A stretch of 64,000 nucleotides of DNA from Sequoia sempervirens (Eukaryota > Streptophyta > Pinopsida > Cupressales > Cupressaceae), in the NCBI GenBank assembly GCA_007258455.2, contig VDFB02000003.1, forward strand, positions 37,141,733 through 37,205,732, written 5' to 3'. A program made the translations under genes and the position numbers. Shown here one piece after another: positions 22,441-33,378 of this stretch (its first letter is position 1; the number at the start of each line of letters is the position of its first letter). The notes below the pieces were generated by a model, which saw only the letters and a program-made list of their open reading frames with translations, had not been told where the DNA came from and searched no databases.

Positions 22441-24965
22441 TGTTACCCAATTTTCACCTACGGCCTCAATGAGGGGAAATTATGTTTTAAATTTGACACG
22501 TGGATTAAATGTGGCTCCCATAAGGGTTGAGCCCAGCGTGCAGGTGTTCGGTTTTCATTGTGAAGGTCTTCATCTGATGCTATTTCACAAGGAAGTCTAT
22601 TGGAAAGCCTACCTTAGTTGGATTTGGCATAAAATTCCTGATGAAGAAAGTCGTTGAGACCCTCCTATTGTCTTGCCGACTAGCAGTGTGGTTTTATTCA
22701 TTGGAAATATACCGATCGGCCAGACATTTTATTCGCCATGGGTTTTTATATGTCTCCTCGACATGCTGAAGTCTCATCGACTGTTGTGCACAACGCTAGC
22801 TCATCGAAAGAATTTGGGTTTGAAGAGAAGTCTTGCCGACCACAGGAGGTCTTGCTAAAAAGGGATTGTCATCGGGGAAAAGAACCCTTGTTCGCTATGA
22901 AGTCCTGTCGATCAACCGGAGTCTCACCAAAAGAATGGAACTCTCAACGTAATGTTGAGCTCGGGGAGATGTCTCAGCGATGGAGTGAGGTCTCACCAAA
23001 AGGCTGTGAGTTCAGTGTGATGTCTTGCCGATGACCGGTGGTCTCACCGACGAAGGGTGCTTTTGCTGTAACGTCTTGCCGACCAGTGGGAGTCTCACCG
23101 AAAGAAGGTTTGAGCTCGTGAGGAATGGAAGGGGTCAGTGTAATGTCTCACCGATGACGGGGAGTCTCGTCAAAGCGAATGGTCTCGGGGAGATGTCTTC
23201 CCGAAAGGGTGAGGTCTCGGCAAATGGAGGTGTCTTTGGGGAAAAGTCTTCCCGACTGATTGGAGTCACGCCGAAAGTTGTTCACAAGGCCGGCGTCGGG
23301 GAGAGTTGTTTACCTTCACTGTAAGGTCTCACCAATGGGGTGAGGTCTCACCGAAATGGAATGGTGGTCCCATAATGAGCTCTCGCTGAAACGAGGTGGC
23401 TTTGATGAAAGGTCCTGTCAACAGACGAAAGTCTCGCCGATAGTTGTTCACAAGACCGTCGACAGGGAGAAAGATTTGCATTCACCGTGAGGTCTAGCCG
23501 AATGGTCGAAGTCTCGGCGAAGGGGGTTTGCTCGTGGAGATGTCTCCCCGACATGCTGAAGTCTCGCCGAAAGGTGGGGACTTTGGTATAACATCTCACC
23601 GACTGAGGGGAGTCTTACCGATAGCGATGAGCTTGCCAATGGAAAAGGATATCGATATGACTCTTAGAGCCCTCTATGACCTCTTTCTGAATGCAATTAT
23701 CTCGGTGACAATTTTGGGATATCGATATAACTCCTGCAACTTGATATGAAGTCTCGCCGACAATCCTAGGCTATGTCGACCATCCTGTGGAGTTTAATCG
23801 CATCGAGGAGACACGGCTAGTCTCTCACCAACATGTGTTTCAGCCTAAATAGCTTTTGACCGCCTGGGAGTCTTACATAGCATGTGTTCAACCAATCAGA
23901 AGGAGCTATAGGCAAACTGTTGGCAGCTGACTGGTGCCAAGAAGATCAACATAACATAAACGAAATCGATCTACTCTAAGATCGAAGGTGATCAATCAGC
24001 TCGGTGAACATGGTATGGGGATCTAACATGAAAATCAGATGTTGTCTCTTAGGGGGGTCAATTTGTAGAAGGGTCTAGAATAGGAGAAGAACATAAAGGA
24101 GGAGACCGCAAGGACAGGTGGGATGTCGGCTGGCAAAAGCAGATTGACACTAATGACCATACTTCAGAACATTCAAAGCAGCTCTGCAAGGAGGTCTCGA
24201 GGGTGGACACGAGGGCTACAAGTTAATGAGATGGTTGCAAAAGATCTGAAAGACCATCCCTGGAGCGATCCTTCACCGACATGGACAGTGGGGATGCACA
24301 TTGAATGCATTAACTGTATTCCAAAAGATCTGAGGGCCGATGTGTTCAGCAACCGATTTATTTTTTGTAAGCCCTAGGGCAGGGACCAACACTTTTAGTA
24401 TATATGGCATTTTTTGCCTCTTTGTAAAAGGAGTTCTTCTTATGCTTTTCGAAAGTTTGTGACTTTTGCAGTCCTTTCTCAAATTAGCAAACTCTTGTAA
24501 CTCATTTTGGAGCATGATATATAGAATTTACCTTGGTTACCATTGATGGTTCAATTTGCCTTCTGGTTCTTGCAAAATATTGTGCATTTTCAGGTGATTG
24601 ATCAAGCTACTTTGTGAAATATTTCTATTTCCTTATAGCTTTGTCTCATATTAGCATGCCTCTCTTTGCAAAAGTAGTATTATGCAAATTACAAATTGTG
24701 TTTACTGAATTGCACATGAGCTTTTAATTTGTCAAAAATTACTTTTCCTTCTTAAAAGTGTGTGCATATCAAACCTGTTTGTGAGATACTTATGCATAAT
24801 CTACAGAAACTTGTTGTGTAGTCCCATATCCATCATCAGTATTCAAGTGTAACCTGAGTGTCTCATTGCTCTTGTCATTCTGGTGTATCACCATAGGGTT
24901 TAGTTTTCATTTTCATGCACTCCTTCTCCCTTTTCCTTACGAAGATCAGTAGTTAGGTGATAACA
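22441..24965 (+). mobile_element. Solo LTR (GTCTCGCCGA minisatellite family) nested in pol of C
   Basis: A 2.5-kb block starting TGTTACCC and ending GGTGATAACA splits element C between the archaeal RNase H and RT. Reverse-complemented it matches the solo LTR at 33379-35876 from end to end, including the edge, the CGCCGA minisatellite and the TATA region (TATATAT at 24399-24405). Its flanks CTAAC and ACTAC do not form a clean duplication, so one border may be altered by a base or two. The LTR ends and edge sequence also resemble the LTR ends of element C, so the two families look distantly related. No internal region is present. Confidence 0.82.
22745..23790 (+). repeat. CpG-rich minisatellite, GTCTCGCCGA boxes
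   Basis: More than 25 boxes of the form GTCT(C/T)(G/A)CCGA recur through about 1 kb. They tend to come in pairs 17-22 bases apart, with pairs repeating every 50 bases or so, joined by G-rich spacers (GGGGAGATG, GTGAGCTCG). Open frames run through on both strands because of the repeat structure and should not be read as genes. CpG density is far above the surroundings. Confidence 0.88.
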
Positions 24966-25752
24966 ACTACCTCATGTACTGTTGTACCTCCACATTGTGA
25001 ATTTCAGTCAGAATGTCAAACTATGACCCTAGAGCAGCAAGTTTATCAGCTTGCTTATTCTGAAGTCTAGGCACTAATTGCAGATTAAATGCATCAAACT
25101 TCTCAATTAAGTCCCAAACACGATGTTTATACAACTTCAGCAAATCATTCTTCGTTAAATTCAGATTTCTAACTTGATTTGCTATTAATTTTGAATCACC
25201 ATACACTTGTAAGCACTTAATCTTTCTTTTTATGGCCCATTCTAAGCCATGTATTAATGCTTCATACTCAACAAAATTATTAGAACAACTGAAAGCAAAT
25301 CTAAAAGCTGAATAATACCTGTCTCCTTCATGAGAAATCAAAATAGCTCCTCCACCGGCACCAATTTTACTCCTGGAACCGTCAAAAAATAGCTTCCAAA
25401 GCTGATCAATCTGTTGTACTTGTTGTTTTTCTTCCTTGACTAGATTTGCAATAATTGCATTAGGTTCCCAAATCATATAAATTCCCAAACCTACTTTGTC
25501 TATGAGATTGAACAGATCAACCTCGTGATTCTCGACTGCCCACTCATCTAGATTTATGTCAGGTATGCCTTCTATAGGTACAGTGGGGTCGAGGGTCATA
25601 GATTGATCCCCCTGATTATGGAAAGCTAGGTTTGCATTTATAGGATTCGAAACATAAGGTTCAATATGGTCTCTAGCTAGTGATTTTGACTTAATCATGA
25701 CTCTAGTACCATACCTGGTTCTAAAAAGCATGTGTGACCAGTCTGATGACAA
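24966..25752 (-). pseudogene. Archaeal-type RNase H (aRNH) upstream of RT in element C
   Basis: The open frame 25021-25752 (243 aa) has a linker (SSDWSHMLFRTRYGTRV at residues 3-18) followed by an RNase H of the archaeal/plant type at residues 120-243. Catalytic residues are all present: Asp124 in LFFDGSRS, Glu162 in FVEYEALI, Asp186 in VYGDSKL and Asp236 in KQADKLAAL. It would remove the RNA template during cDNA synthesis and presumably replaces the disabled gypsy RNase H downstream of RT. Known Tat/Ogre elements carry this domain after RT and the native RNase H; here it lies before RT, next to the protease. The frame ends at 25021, shortly before the nested solo LTR. Confidence 0.85.
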
Positions 25753-25839
25753 ATAACCACCTAATTTTGTAGTGAAATCTCTAGATAAGCAAATGGAAAA
25801 ATAAGGTGGAAGATCAATGATATCTATGTCCTGTGAAAT

Positions 25840-26247
25840 TTAAAAGTTGGGATAGACATTTAATGTAAGAGGCAAATTTTTAATAACTCCTATAGACTTT
25901 ACAGCTGTACCATCCAACTGAACTACTCCTTTTGACAATGGTTCATACTCAAGTCCTAACTTGTCTACCAGCTGTTTAGGCATGATTGAGTTGCTTTCTC
26001 TACTATTGATCATACAGTTATGCACTATGTTATCACCAATTATTAAGCTGACATAAAAAGGGGGTAGTTTTACCTTTTTACTTGGCTGACCCTGCTTTTG
26101 ATCTAAACTATTCGCAAGAACTCTTGGCTGCTCTTTATTTGTTTTGTCAAAAATTGATATCTTAGCCAAAGCTTCCTGCAAACTTTCTTTTTGCCCAGGC
26201 AGGCGTAATGCATCTAACATGGTAATGCCAACAGTTGTCTTTTTCAT
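25840..26247 (-). pseudogene. Aspartic protease of element C, active site altered
   Basis: The frame encodes a retropepsin-like fold: PPFYVSLIIGDNIVHNCMIN leads into the active site, followed by SNSIMPKQLVDKLGLEYE and a flap-like VVQLDGTAVKSIG. The catalytic Asp-Ser-Gly is replaced by Asn-Ser-Arg at about 25996-26010, so cleavage activity is not expected. The N-terminal part (KTTVGITMLDALRLPGQKES) is typical of the linker between gag and protease. Confidence 0.82.
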
Positions 26248-28093
26248 ATGTTCAACAATATTGAAAGAAGAAACACCAACCTTTTGCTGTACCTTTTGAA
26301 CAACAGCGTCTGTTTGTGCTGCTTAAGGCTGGAACTGAACTTTAGGCTGCTCCTTTGATGGTCCAGCCTGCTGTCTTGGTAAAATATGAACATTCTGAGT
26401 TGTTGAAGGCTGAACTTGCCCCTGTTGGGCTGTAAAATCTTGATTTTTCTATTGAACAACAGGTTGTTTGTCTTTTTCTGCTTGTTGTTTATCAGGAACA
26501 ACTTGTTGTCTTAGATCAAATGCTCTTTTCTTGGACCTCATATTGGCTGCAATAGAAGTGGTTGACTGATTTTGACTTTGCATGTGATTAACTCTGCAAA
26601 ATTCACTTCCTTGCCAATTCATCATGGCAACGTCAAGGTCACTCTGCTGCATTTGTTCATCCTGCTGATTATTGTCCTCCTTAGTTGTCTGTTTGGAGGC
26701 AGCATAACTATTTTTCACCATAAGAGCTTGATTAATCACCCTGTTCATGCAAGTAGTCTGATTATGAGGCTGATTGCAGGGATAGCACCATACATAATCC
26801 TGCGCTAAGTTGTTTTGTATTGGCATTAGCTCTTTTAAAGAGCTAGCAGCAGCTGGGTTAAATGGCTGATTAGGCCTAAAGTTGAAATTCCTCTTCTATC
26901 CCTAGTAATCAGCTTGATAAGCAGGCCTATTTGTTTGAAATGATGATTGATTAGGCCTGAAATTTTGACCTTGTTGGTTTTTAAGACTTACCAAGTTTGT
27001 TACTCACAGTTTGTAGTAACTTGGCCATTTGTTGTTGGTCATTTATGAGCTGTTGTTGGGTATCTTTAAGACCTTACAAATTAGAGGTTGTTGGAATATC
27101 ATTGTTTTGTGCTACTGTTTGGAATCCTAAGGCTGGAACAACAGGTATAGTGGCTATTGGAGGTACTTGAATGGGCATATATGGTTGTACCTCTAGAAAA
27201 ATTGGCATAGGGGGTCTTGGGGCATGTTTACCAGCTTGTATAAGGTTGTTTTTAGCTCTAATAGCGATGTCATATGATGTTGGTAATGTTAACCCACCCA
27301 TTGACTATATCATTAAAGCAATATCGCTATGCAATGATCTAAGGAAATACAGAAAAGCATGGTCAAGAGTTGGCCTTACCGTTACTGGAATTCGATCCCA
27401 TGTCCTTTGAAATATGAAATTAAAGTCCATCATTTGTTCTTGTGGCGCTCTCTTTATAGTCATCATTTGTTCAACTAGAGATAAATGATTGGACTTATCT
27501 AAAAATTGCTTTGTCAACTTGTCTCCTAAGTCATCCCATGTCGGGATGCTATGGATTGGTAAGCCACGAAACCACTGAGATGCTTTCCCCTTGAATGACG
27601 CTGCTAACAACCTCAAAGCTACGTTCTCCTGAATCACATGGTGAACTCCACATAGCGAGACTACGTCTCTAATATGCTCAATGGGCGTAGTCTGATCTTC
27701 ACCAGTAAAGAAGGGCAGACTTTTGAGTGCTACTACTGGTATATCATCGTGTTGAGCCAGATCTAATGGGATGCCCCCATTGAATGGAACAAAAACATGC
27801 GCTCTGGCCATCGGAGCTACTGGTATTCTAGGATTTGCAGTTTGAACAATCGGTACAGGTTGAACCGGTACTCTGTAACTTGGCAAAGCTGAAAATGAAT
27901 TTGGCTGCCTTGTTAACGATCTACCTCTCCTTCTCGATGTGTAAACTAATGGTTTTGCTCTTTGAATTGGAGAAATTGATTGCTTTCTTGAAGGCTTACC
28001 AGATGTTCGCTTAATTGTCCTTCCTATTCTTTTTGGTGAAGATAGTTGCAAATACTCAAACAAAGAAGAACTTCTTGTATGAATCTTTCTCAT
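26248..28093 (-). pseudogene. gag of element C
   Basis: The frame 27305-28093 (262 aa) carries a basic Arg/Ser-rich N-terminus and a retrotransposon gag capsid-like core (PFFTGEDQTTPIEHIRDVV, then LLAASFKGKASQWFRGLP and FLDKSNHLSLVEQMMTIKR). It continues in other frames through MGGLTLPTSYDIAIRAKNN (27074-27301) and a Gln-rich section. A CX2CX3HX4C nucleic-acid-binding knuckle (CYPCNQPHNQTTC) lies at about 26740-26800. The rest to 26248 is Gln-rich linker. Several frameshifts and stops occur near 27300, 27070, 26900 and 26450. The start is uncertain; a weak frame extends upstream towards the leader. Confidence 0.84.
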
Positions 28094-28237
28094 AAGCTGT
28101 TTGTACTTGATCTGCTAGAAACTGAGAAACAAAGTCACCATGTATATGAAAATAATCCTCAGAAAGGCTGAAATATTATTGTATATACCAAACAACAGCT
28201 TGAACTGTAAAAATATTGCTTTGAAAAGTGATTCAGA

Positions 28238-28255
28238 GTCCCACCGGGCGTGCCA
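28238..28255 (-). promoter_or_regulatory. Primer-binding site of element C
   Basis: On the minus strand TGGCACGCCCGGTGGGAC follows the LTR end (CTGTTTGACA) after eight bases. Position and near identity with the site of element B support both LTR borders. The primer tRNA is not assigned here. Confidence 0.78.
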
Positions 28256-28263
28256 AAAATTGT

Positions 28264-31200
28264 TGTCAAACAGATTGCACCTAAATGCTTGAATATTGAA
28301 ATTCAGTAATCTGTTGAAACATTGGAACTAATTCCAGGCTGTCGGTATCCTATAAGGAATTAGACCTCCAGATTCTAGGCTAGTTCCTATTTAATTTTCT
28401 GGTTAATAACTGAGTGATTTGTTGGAAAAGGGAGAAAGACTAAATCTAAATTCTAAACTATGAAACTTAACTATGGTGATGCACCGAAGAATTCAATATG
28501 CAGACTTAACTCACAGAATGATTACTCACTATTTTCATTCCCACAACTAGATCTAAAAGCTTAAACACTTGAATGTTTTAAATAGAGGCTTTTAAATAAA
28601 CAATCATAGAAGGAAAATATGATTCCCACAACTAGACTATTTGATTATTGATTAGCACAATGTTTAACCAGTGGATTTAAACTTGGATGCATACAAAAAT
28701 TCATTAAGGAGACATAAATATTTAAAAGTTTCATAAACTGCAAACACAATAATCACTTTGATCAATCCTACATGACAATGATGCTTGAAAACTTGAAGGC
28801 GAATTCTAAAAAAGATGGTAATGAAAGGAGTCTTTCTACAAAAACACAATAATTGACCTGTAAACTTGCTGTTGTATTAATCTGAATATAATGCTGAGTT
28901 ACAAAATAATTCGCTCTTGTAGAGTGCAAAAGAGAAAAATAAGAACTAAATTGAAAAAGATAAACTTTTTCAATATACACAACTGAGAATGCACCTCAAA
29001 GTGCATGAACAAGCAACTGAAAGTCAATTTCAGTGCGAAAGTGACAATTCCAAAGTGAAATCCGAGCATAAGTAAAAATCCCTGAAAATGAGGTTCAAAC
29101 TCATGCAAAAATGAGTGAACTCAGTCTTGAACTTGCAGTCATAAAGCATGCAACTGATCTGCAACTCAAATTGAACTGGAAATCCTTGAAAAGGTGGGCT
29201 AAAGCATGCAAAACTGTCTGGTTCTTATCAATTCGCCCATGCACATTGGAACTCCATCTTCATGTGAAAGTCTTCAGTTAAGTCTGATGTGTAACTGAAG
29301 TAAAATTGTGATTCAACTTTACATAATACCTTTATTTTCATTTTAAGATGATGAATTAATTAAATGATTTATAATGCATCATTTAATTAATTCATTTACA
29401 TTATTTAATGCAAATAAATATGAAGAACAAAGCTAAACTTGAAGGCATATTCTCCATCTACGGCTTCATGCACTATACTTAGCATATATTATAAATATGC
29501 ATTCAGCATTCATCATAAGTATAAGCCGACCACCATAGACTATTGAAATAATACTATAACTGACCCCATCAACAATATTGAAATAACACTATGGCATATA
29601 TTTTAAACCTTCAGCTCTAAGTGTTCATTAGAAAGGGCGACCACTTTTGCTAGGCTCATTGACTTAAAAGTCATGGCCACGGGAAGAATAAAGAACACAA
29701 TGATTATTAAAAATCACTCACAAAAATACCAAAAGGGCTCAAGGCGAATGGACAATCAAACCCTAAATCATTACAATTCTTTTGACTTTGATGAAGCTTC
29801 CTGAAGAAGCTGTTGGCCACCGCCATGGAGTAGGGCTTCAGCTCAAACTCATCATTCTCTGTCGATTTTGATGATCTCTTGAAAGATTCTAAGTGTAAAA
29901 GGTAAGATGAAGCTCATTCTGATAGATCTAGAAATTCTCAAGCATTTAAAATGCGTTTTGAAGCCTTAAGGGTGGGGCTGTGATACATTTATGACATATT
30001 TTATTATTCACTTTTGTGTTCCTATTTATTTTCGACGCTATTGTTGGCTCTGGCCGCCATGAGAGTTGGAGTCAAGCTCGATATTGCTGAGTTCCTTCAG
30101 ATTTTTCACCTCAATCTTGGTTGCCCCTCTCCTTGTGACAAAGGTAAGCTAATTCTTCTTTTCATCTTTCTGTTGTTATTGAGTTCCCAGCAAGCTCGCC
30201 ATGAATGATAGGGCTTTAAGCTTTTTGAGACTCAGTCTACAGGAGGCACTCATGGCTTCACTTGTATTTTCTGACATAGAATATCATGGCAAGCATATAC
30301 CTCTTTTCTGCCATTGATTCTTTGAGTGCTCTTCATACCTATATGAGATTGAAGCTCTTTGTAGTTGAGATTGATACAAATTCATGCATATTTATGACTC
30401 TGGGCGTAGCTTGCATGTTTTGATCTAGGTATTTAAAATTATGGAAATATCACCTTTTACGCAAGACCCACCTACAGGTAAATTAATAAACAGAAGTCTA
30501 TTTTTTTCCTCTTACTAAAACCCCATCTGGGTATTGAAAAATGTTCCTTCCACTGTATTTTTGTGTTCATTTGCATCTTCTTGGCCGCCATGCTAAATTT
30601 CTCACATGGGTAACTTTAAATTTGTATCTTCTTTACCACAAACACATTTTTTGAGCAAAAATCATGGCATAAAAGCTTAAAATAGTTACAAATTCATATG
30701 ATGTTGCTTGAAACCCCTTCCAATAAATTGAGACATGTCTGATATGAAGCTCTCATTAACATTAATACAAGAGTTCACTTGAGTTGTTCTTCTTTTTTAT
30801 TTCATCATCCCTTTCCCACTGCAACAAAGAACTAGTTTGTTTTCACCAATTTAAGTCACCTTCAAATTTATTTCTTGATTGATATATGTCTGATATGACT
30901 GATTCCCATAGGATATTTGACTGATATGAACATCCATTTGGTCATTTTCTTCTAAAAAATCAATTTAAAATTCAATTCCTTGACCTACATGACAAGATTT
31001 ATCTTCTCTTGCAAAGTCTGATTTAATGCATGTTGAATTGATTTCATCTTGTTTTTCTTGTATTTGAGACCTCTTCGATGGTTGTACATTATCATCTCTA
31101 CCATGGTTGTCCTCAAGCTGAGAAGATAAATAGCTTTTGCAATGAACAACTGGTAACTGTTCCTAATATAATTGTGTCCACTGCATATTCGAGAACCACA

Positions 31201-32603
31201 TGACTGTGATCTCATTCTGTCACTGTCTCCACTTTGCATGGCTGGGCTGTATCCATTAAATATGAATTTTAGTCTGTGCTCATCTTACGAATCTTGAAAC
31301 ATTAGTCATTTCAACCAACTCCTTCAGTTGAATAATTGATTAGTGATTGTTCTTTATGGCTTGACTGTTACATTCTGTAGTTGCTTTGTTTGAATATCTT
31401 TGTAGATAGTAACTGCCATTGAAAACAGATGCTCCATTTATTGTTAATGCTGATCAATTCACTGCTGTCTCACTTGGTTCAAGCTTTATGACTGTCAAAA
31501 ATTCTGTAAGCATCTCTTACCACCATGAACACTTGTAACAACAATTTTATTTACTTTACCAACTCTGTAACAACAATAGTATTCATGACTGTTCTCTACA
31601 AAATGCTCTTTTCCTATGGAATACAAATCTGTTTCTTTGTAATATCTTACTTCCTTTGATCAGCTGAAATCTTGCTGATGATTTGCATTGATTGTAAAGT
31701 ATGAGAATGTTGCTTCTCATTTGTAAGAAACAATTAACTTTCTGAGAGCTGAAACAAAAGATGATAAATACAATATATTTTACCATGCTGAATTAGACCT
31801 CTTGATGACAGTCTTAGATGATGACTGTTTCTTTCTCTGATTAAATAACCCTCATATATGATGTGAATGAGAGGTGTCCTCTATGATATTTCAGTCTCTA
31901 CCCTTGTGGGAGCCCATTTTACTCCACATATCTGATTAAAATAATCACGAACATGATGAACATGTTCCTGCACATTGAAACAAACATGTTAGCAAAATAA
32001 AAGAAGTTGAAATCTTGTTGATGATTTATGTTTTTGTTGATTGTCATCCTTTCATCTGATGAATGCTTGTTTTGATGCAAATTACATTTCTATTGGTAGC
32101 ATAGGCATAAGGCAGAATGTAATTCATCATTGCTTAGAGTATAACTCTAATGCCACTCCTTACAATTTTGCAGGTTCTTGAAGCGAGGAAATGAGGCTAC
32201 AACAACTTGGATACGCGATGACTGAAGACACCAGTGAAAGTGATTCATCATTACAGGCAATGATGAATTGCTCCTCTTCTTTACGCTTATGTTATTTTCA
32301 GCAGTGTAGTTTGTCCTTTGAACTTTGTATTCATCTTTTGATTGTCATAATCAAATTCAGTTACTCTCGCGCCTTGTGCGAGATTCAGTGTTTTTTACAA
32401 AATGAATAAAAAGCATTACTATGCAATTTTTCTCAATTTTCTGTTTCAAATACTTCCACAATAAAACTATGATTCAAATGTAAATTGATCTCTATGATGA
32501 TCAATGAATACTTAAATCAACAAAACATGAAAATTTTGTACCTATCAATGATGAATTTCATTCAGCTCTACCTGTTTGAGCTCGTAGTGAAAAATAGGCA
32601 ACA
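28264..32603 (-). repeat. 5' LTR of element C (right copy, 4340 bp)
   Basis: It matches the left LTR along its whole length apart from the nested solo LTR, with scattered substitutions. It starts TGTCAAACAG and ends GGCAACA on the plus strand. It holds the second copy of the exon-like module (30059-30143, 31064-31150, from 32174). Confidence 0.92.
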
Positions 32604-33378
32604 AGTGATTCACGTGAACATATACTTGGAAAATTTATATAGCTTTTCCTGACATTGCTTACAATGATATTTATTTAATGTGCCTCTTTCACTAAAGTTT
32701 AGGAGGTTAGGATATTGAATGGTTATCCCATCTACCTCAAGGAATCAATTCCTTTCATGAAATAGCATAAAATCTCATTGCACATTTCTCATATAACATT
32801 GAGCATGAAGTTTCTATGACTAATCTATATAATACAAAACAAAATAATGGAGTACTTACAACGACGAATAAATATGACAAGAAAATTCCCCCATCCTATT
32901 CCCAAAAACTATCTTGTACGCATATTCACCCAAAATATAAACCAATAATTGTCCTTCCACGTACAAGTCCAGTGTGGATACATTTCATGAGATCATAAAA
33001 AAGGGAATAACTATCAAAAAGGCTCTCATTACTAAAGGTTTTGTGAAAAATTATAAGGAAACAAAGATAACACTTCAACATCCAATGATAAACCTCTTTT
33101 TTGGGCTAAAAATAAGAACAATATTAATGACGGTGTAGTCGATTCCAAAGCTATCCAACACACACAGTCATCATCTAATATACAAATATCAACAAACACA
33201 CAATATACTCAAGGTGTCACTATCCCTAAGAGGCCACCTAGAAAAATAATGTTCCTAAAATAAAACACTCCTTTAGGGGAACCTATTGAATCAACATTGC
33301 AAAAATTGGTCTAGGCTTAGCTTATCACATTATTGAAAATCAGGAATTTTGAGCCTCAATTCAAACCTGTGTAGTTCA
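32604..33378 (+). pseudogene. gag of element B, central part (decayed)
   Basis: Immediately after the target duplication the plus strand resumes the gag capsid-like core. Readable pieces include a degraded counterpart of YNDSYLMRLFPQSL, a W-L-S-L-P-G-I stretch, AHFS, VSMTNLYNTKQNNG and NDGVVDSKAIQ. These align with the intact minus-strand gag of element F (50914-51549), which supports the assignment. Stops occur every 30-60 bases in the first half. It ends at GTTCA where the solo LTR is inserted. Confidence 0.72.

Larger units (their letters stand above)
13650..32603 (-). mobile_element. Element C: complete 18.95-kb Tat-like Ty3/gypsy retrotransposon
   Basis: Two 4.34-kb LTRs (13650-19322 minus a nested insertion, and 28264-32603) flank an internal region read on the minus strand. 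The flanks GGTGA (13645-13649) and AGTGA (32604-32608) form a target duplication with one mismatch. The minus-strand order is PBS, gag, protease, archaeal-type RNase H, a nested solo LTR, RT, gypsy RNase H, integrase. There is no chromodomain. Possession of an extra archaeal-type RNase H is known from the Tat/Ogre lineage. The reading frames are broken by stops and frameshifts and the protease active site is changed, so this copy is not autonomous. LTRs differ by roughly 5% by eye. Confidence 0.9.

Noticed and set aside
22738..23639. Several 60-100-residue frames on both strands
   Set aside because: They run through the GTCTCGCCGA minisatellite; frames on both strands arise from repeat units lacking stops.
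24966..25020. Clean target duplication for the solo LTR 22441-24965
   Set aside because: CTAAC on the left and ACTAC on the right do not match without shifting a base, so I report the border as imperfect.
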